A stretch of DNA of 64,000 nucleotides from Aurantiacibacter sp. MUD61 (GTDB taxonomy: Bacteria > Pseudomonadota > Alphaproteobacteria > Sphingomonadales > Sphingomonadaceae): assembly GCF_027912455.1 (NCBI RefSeq), contig NZ_CP115446.1:1759501-1823500 (forward strand), written 5' to 3'. The notes under the pieces are model-generated. The model was not told the origin of the DNA and searched no databases. It worked only from the letters and a program-made list of their open reading frames with translations. The stretch's first letter is position 1. Each line of letters starts with the position of its first letter. Position numbers and translations under genes: made by a program. Positions 60,798 through 64,000 of the stretch are shown here, piece by piece.

Positions 60798-61832
60798 GTG
60801 GAGCAGAAAAACCAGTTTATCGGCCAGTCCGGGGCCTTTCTCGACGCGGTTGAGCGGGCCAGCCGCGCGGCGCCCATGGCGCGCCCCGTCCTTGTGATCG
60901 GGGAGCGCGGAACCGGCAAGGAACTGATCGCCGAACGTCTCCACCGCCTGTCCGATCGCTGGGACAGCCCGCTGGTTGTGATGAACTGCGCGGCGCTGCC
61001 CGAAACGCTGATCGAGGCCGAATTGTTCGGCCATGAACAAGGTGCGTTTACAGGTGCTACCAAAGCGCGCGCCGGAAGGTTTGAAGAAGCCGACCAGGGC
61101 ACGTTATTTCTCGACGAACTGGGCACGCTCTCGATGGGCGCGCAAGAGCGGCTGCTGAGGGCAGTCGAATATGGCGAGGTCACCCGCATCGGCGCCAGCC
61201 GTCCGACACAGGTCGATGTCCGCATTGTCGCGGCGACCAATGAAGACCTCCCGCGCCGCGCGGACGAAGGGACATTCCGCGCCGATCTGCTCGACCGGCT
61301 GAGTTTTGAAGTGATTACCCTGCCGCCGCTCCGCGTTCGTGAGGGCGATATCGGAATGCTGGGCGACTACTTTGGCAGGCGCATGGCCGCTGAACTCGGC
61401 TGGGAGCAATGGCCCGGCTTTGCCGACCATGTGGCAGAGGCGATGGAAAACCACGCCTGGCCCGGCAATGTCCGCGAGCTTCGCAATGTCGTCGAGCGCG
61501 CGGTTTATCGCTGGGACAATTGGGAACAGCCCATCGGTGAAGTGGTGTTCGACCCCTTCGAAAGCCCATGGAAGCCGCTCAGCATGCCTTCGTCGCCGAA
61601 GAGCGCAGACGCAAAGCCGAACGGCGATGCGTCGCCAGCAGCGCCCGCCCAGCCGCGAATCGACAAAGTGGATGATCTGCGCGCTGCAGTCGATGCTCAT
61701 GAACGCTCGATCCTTGAACACGCTCTTGGCGCCAATCGCTGGAACCAGCGCCAGACAGCCAAGGCGCTCGGCCTGAGCTACGACCAGCTGCGCCACGCGA
61801 TCAAGAAGCACGGACTGACCGACAGCGACTAA
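60798..61832 (+). CDS. pspF: Psp operon sigma-54 activator PspF
   Basis: A 344-residue bacterial enhancer-binding protein without a sensory domain, as in E. coli PspF. The AAA+ core carries Walker A IGERGTGKE, the sigma-54 contact loop GAFTGAT, and Walker B TLFLDELGT. The C-terminal Fis-type helix-turn-helix reads WNQRQTAKALGLSYDQLRHAI. I chose GTG 60798 because VEQKNQFIGQSGAFLDAVE fits the PspF N-terminus; an open frame begins at 60771. It is transcribed away from the psp operon and precedes a secretin gene. Confidence 0.93.
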   Translation: MEQKNQFIGQSGAFLDAVERASRAAPMARPVLVIGERGTGKELIAERLHRLSDRWDSPLVVMNCAALPETLIEAELFGHEQGAFTGATKARAGRFEEADQGTLFLDELGTLSMGAQERLLRAVEYGEVTRIGASRPTQVDVRIVAATNEDLPRRADEGTFRADLLDRLSFEVITLPPLRVREGDIGMLGDYFGRRMAAELGWEQWPGFADHVAEAMENHAWPGNVRELRNVVERAVYRWDNWEQPIGEVVFDPFESPWKPLSMPSSPKSADAKPNGDASPAAPAQPRIDKVDDLRAAVDAHERSILEHALGANRWNQRQTAKALGLSYDQLRHAIKKHGLTDSD

Positions 61833-61917
61833 GACCTGCTAGCAGTGCGACGGGCCGCCTTGTCGGAGCCGCTAATCCTGTTAGAAAGCTTGCCACGGGA
61901 TTGGGAATCGCAACAAT

Positions 61918-63513
61918 ATGCATGTTTTGGTCGCCCCTCGGTCCGGGGCACGGGTCAGTTTTCTTCAGCTATCGCTTATCCTGCTTGGCTGGGCTGCAAT
62001 GCTTGTTGCTGTGCCCGCGGTGGCGCAGGGTCGTTCGACAACGCTGACCAATATCGATCTTGTTGCCGAAGAGGCTGCGCAGGCCATTTTCCGCCTGCGC
62101 TTTTCGCCCGATATCGCCGATGTCGATCTGATCGGCGAGAATGGCGAAGCGGCTTTGCGACTGACAGATACGCGCCGCGATGCCGGGGCTGCCGTCAATC
62201 GCCGGCTCACCGGCTTCGTGCGTTCTGTCGTTTTTGAACAAAGCGGAGAGGGGCTCGTGGTGCGCTTTCGCAGTGCTGGCCCCGCCATCGTTGAAACGCA
62301 GACCAGCGGCCAGACCAATCTGCTGATAACCATTCGCCGACCGCGCCCGGGCGAACAGATCATTTCGGGAGGCCCCTCGCGTGGTCCTGATGACGATTAC
62401 GGGGACAGCGGCGGAAATCTGCCTGATTTCTATGACCCACCTCCGGGTGAAGACGGCTTTGCTCTGATTGAATTGCAATATGCCGATGTCAGCGAGATCG
62501 TTGGCCTGATCGCCGATGGTGCGAGCGTGCGCCCGAACAATGCCTTTATTCGTTCCGAACCCGGCTTCGGTTCGCCGGGCACCAACGGTACCAACTATGG
62601 CAATGTCGTCCGCCCGCAGGTGGAGGAGGAGCTGCCGCTTGGTGAATCGGTCAATTCCGGGCTCGCAATCAACCGCCGCCTGAATGCGATCTGGGTCGAA
62701 GGATCTCCTGAACGCATCGCCCGTGTGCGCCGCATGATTGAGCTGATCGACCGGCCGGTGGATAGCGTCATCCTGGAAACCCAGTTCGTGGAGCTGACCG
62801 AGACCGGCGCGCGCAACATCGGGCTCGATTTCACCGATGGGCAGGGCCGGGTCGGGTTCGGCACTGTCCAGTCGGGGCAATTCCTCGACTTCGGCTTCGA
62901 CCCCACGTCGATCGTGGAATCCTTTACTCTCCAGGCGGCAGTCTATGCGCAAATCCAGCAGGGCGAAGGCCGCATCGTGTCCGCCCCGCGGATTGCAGCG
63001 CAAAGCGGCTCGACAGCGAAGATCACCACCGGCGATGCCCTGCCGATCCTCACATCCATCCAGCTCTCGGGTGTGAACGGCGTTTCGCAGCAGGTCCAAT
63101 ATGTGAATGTTGGTGTGACGCTCCAGATCGCGCCGCGCACCAATCGTGATGGCTATGTGAATTCGGAGATTTACGCGGTCGTCTCCAGCGTTACCGGCTT
63201 TTCGCAGGGCTTCCCGACGATCAGCCAGCGCGAGGCGGAAACGAGCGCCTCCGTGCGCGACGGGGAAACCTTCGTGATCGGAGGCCTGACACAGGAATCC
63301 TCCATCGTCTCGGAAAGTCGCGTACCCATCCTCGGGGACATTCCGTTGCTTGGCGCGCTGTTCCGCCGCGAAAACTCCAGTGAGCAGAACACTGAGCTCT
63401 ACATCATCATCACGCCGCACATCATTCGCCACGGCGATACTGAACGCATGCGCGAGCTGCTGCTGCGGGAAGCGAATGGCGGGCTCCCGCCGCTGAGCGA
63501 AGGCGAAGATTGA
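61918..63513 (+). CDS. Orphan PilQ-like secretin next to pspF
   Basis: A 531-residue outer-membrane secretin. The signal peptide ends at PAVAQ (residues 1-36). An AMIN-like domain (residues 40-145) precedes a short secretin N-domain (FALIELQYADVSEIVGLIAD, INRRLNAIWVEGSPERIARV). The C-terminal secretin core has SAPRIAAQSGSTAKITTGD and the signature VPILGDIPLLGALFRREN. No pilus or type II secretion genes are nearby. It lies 85 bases after pspF. Secretins are known Psp inducers, so the pairing may be functional. Confidence 0.88.
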   Translation: MHVLVAPRSGARVSFLQLSLILLGWAAMLVAVPAVAQGRSTTLTNIDLVAEEAAQAIFRLRFSPDIADVDLIGENGEAALRLTDTRRDAGAAVNRRLTGFVRSVVFEQSGEGLVVRFRSAGPAIVETQTSGQTNLLITIRRPRPGEQIISGGPSRGPDDDYGDSGGNLPDFYDPPPGEDGFALIELQYADVSEIVGLIADGASVRPNNAFIRSEPGFGSPGTNGTNYGNVVRPQVEEELPLGESVNSGLAINRRLNAIWVEGSPERIARVRRMIELIDRPVDSVILETQFVELTETGARNIGLDFTDGQGRVGFGTVQSGQFLDFGFDPTSIVESFTLQAAVYAQIQQGEGRIVSAPRIAAQSGSTAKITTGDALPILTSIQLSGVNGVSQQVQYVNVGVTLQIAPRTNRDGYVNSEIYAVVSSVTGFSQGFPTISQREAETSASVRDGETFVIGGLTQESSIVSESRVPILGDIPLLGALFRRENSSEQNTELYIIITPHIIRHGDTERMRELLLREANGGLPPLSEGED

Positions 63514-63766
63514 AGCGGACCATTTCGCTCCAATTCAATTGTAAAATCAGACACCTGTGGCCTGCATGCAACATTCTTGTGTGTAACGCGAAATTAACCA
63601 TCAATTACGTGTTTCGCGCGCTTGACCGTCGCAAAGGTCGGCGTAGTCTGCCTCCCACGGGAAGGGAGAAAGAGGTCGTTTTTTCGCTTGATCGGGGAGG
63701 GGAACCCTGTCTTGCGCCGCGATTGTCGCTCCAGTTTTTCCGGGACTGAAAACTGAGGAGTGAATA

Positions 63767-64000
63767 ATGAAGCTTACCAAAGGCAAAGTGCTGCTTGTTG
63801 CGGGTGCCGCAACCGCAGTCGTGTCCGTCGCCGGGCCTGCCATCGCACGCCATTCGTGGAACAACTACCACTGGCTGCTTTCGCCGGGCCAGGAAATCAC
63901 CGTTCCGGTGATCGACCAGACTGACGCAAGCTGGCGCGGCCACACGCAGATGGCTGTCAACGACTGGAACCAGTCGACCGTGATTCAGGCGCCTTATGTT
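63767..64000 (+). CDS. Secreted protein, N-terminal fragment (metalloprotease-like start)
   Basis: The first 78 residues of a gene cut by the window end. A signal peptide (MKLTKGKVLLVAGAATAVVSVAGPAIA) precedes RHSWNNYHWLLSP and QMAVNDWNQSTVIQAPYV. The HSWNNYHW start resembles secreted zinc-metalloprotease-like proteins of marine alphaproteobacteria, but no catalytic motif is in view. GAGGAG lies about 8 bases before the ATG. Confidence 0.6.
   Translation, partial: MKLTKGKVLLVAGAATAVVSVAGPAIARHSWNNYHWLLSPGQEITVPVIDQTDASWRGHTQMAVNDWNQSTVIQAPYV

Noticed and set aside
61870..61917. Possible sigma-54 site before the secretin (TGGCAAG on the minus strand)
   Set aside because: The -12 GC element is missing at the required distance and the strand is opposite to the secretin.
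63535..63600. TTGTAAAATC near 63538 resembles the PspF-site word
   Set aside because: No TGGCAC-N5-TGC core lies at the right spacing before the gene at 63767. The nearby TGGCCTGCATGC has the wrong spacing.

Overview
The window is a chromosomal segment of an alphaproteobacterium, most probably a marine sphingomonad of the Erythrobacteraceae (Erythrobacter/Altererythrobacter type). This rests on GC-rich coding sequence, carotenoid hydroxylase CrtZ, an ATPase zeta-type inhibitor (DUF1476), DUF2849 and DUF934 in the sulfur operon, a TonB-dependent receptor of sphingomonad type, and SufE and ferredoxin-type sulfite reductase of alphaproteobacterial type. There is no prophage, insertion sequence, CRISPR array or rRNA. 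Most genes are core or housekeeping.

Layout. 1-9.4 kb (+): the end of ftsZ, a TPR/SPOR protein, a YbjN-like protein, proC, a Bax-inhibitor-type membrane protein, a polyproline lipoprotein, obgE-proB and a nucleotide-sugar-epimerase-like gene. 9.5-11.3 kb: a Tat-exported repeat protein and a JmjC/cupin oxygenase. 11.3-18.6 kb (-): sulfur metabolism (sseA-metC-mscS; cobA-DUF2849-cysI-DUF934-cysH). 18.7-25.4 kb: queF, ugd, tRNA-Thr, a DUF429-like nuclease, rarA and a PadR regulator with its palindromic operator. 26-30 kb: a glycosyltransferase and a three-gene NAD-linked cassette (NrtR-like regulator, SPFH protein, NAD-kinase-like protein). 30-44 kb: thioredoxin/CcdA, bipA, a TonB receptor, RDD protein, an ABC exporter with a GDSL esterase, and recF. 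44-53 kb: a small sigma-54 operon, a queuosine-precursor transporter, tRNA-Arg, an aldehyde dehydrogenase, YedK, Grx4-BolA and leuC/leuD with two embedded genes. 53-56.8 kb: thioesterase, crtZ, a tandem pair of unknown proteins, DUF3422 and sufE. 56.9-63.5 kb: a large phage-shock (Psp) locus. The last gene is cut by the window end.

The most unusual part is the Psp system. The operon at 60.6-56.9 kb encodes a single-span microprotein, PspA, PspB and PspC, followed by seven consecutive small genes. Each of the seven has one N-terminal membrane span and a C-terminal coiled coil ending in a PspB-like motif close to ERVxVLERIVTDxGYxLxxEIExLRD. A near-perfect sigma-54 promoter precedes the operon. 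The activator gene pspF and an orphan PilQ-like secretin run the other way. A second operon 16 kb away (two microproteins plus a minimal PspC) and an orphan promoter at 47.4 kb carry the same sigma-54 core. All three sites also share an upstream GGGAAAATnTAmA element. I infer a three-site PspF regulon within this window.

Other points: a palindromic repeat inserted in frame inside cysI, a related 25-bp inverted repeat next to sufE, an inactive-looking Nudix sensor with an AT-rich operator ahead of the NAD cassette, and several low-complexity repeat proteins. Functional calls come from reading motifs by eye; no database search was run.
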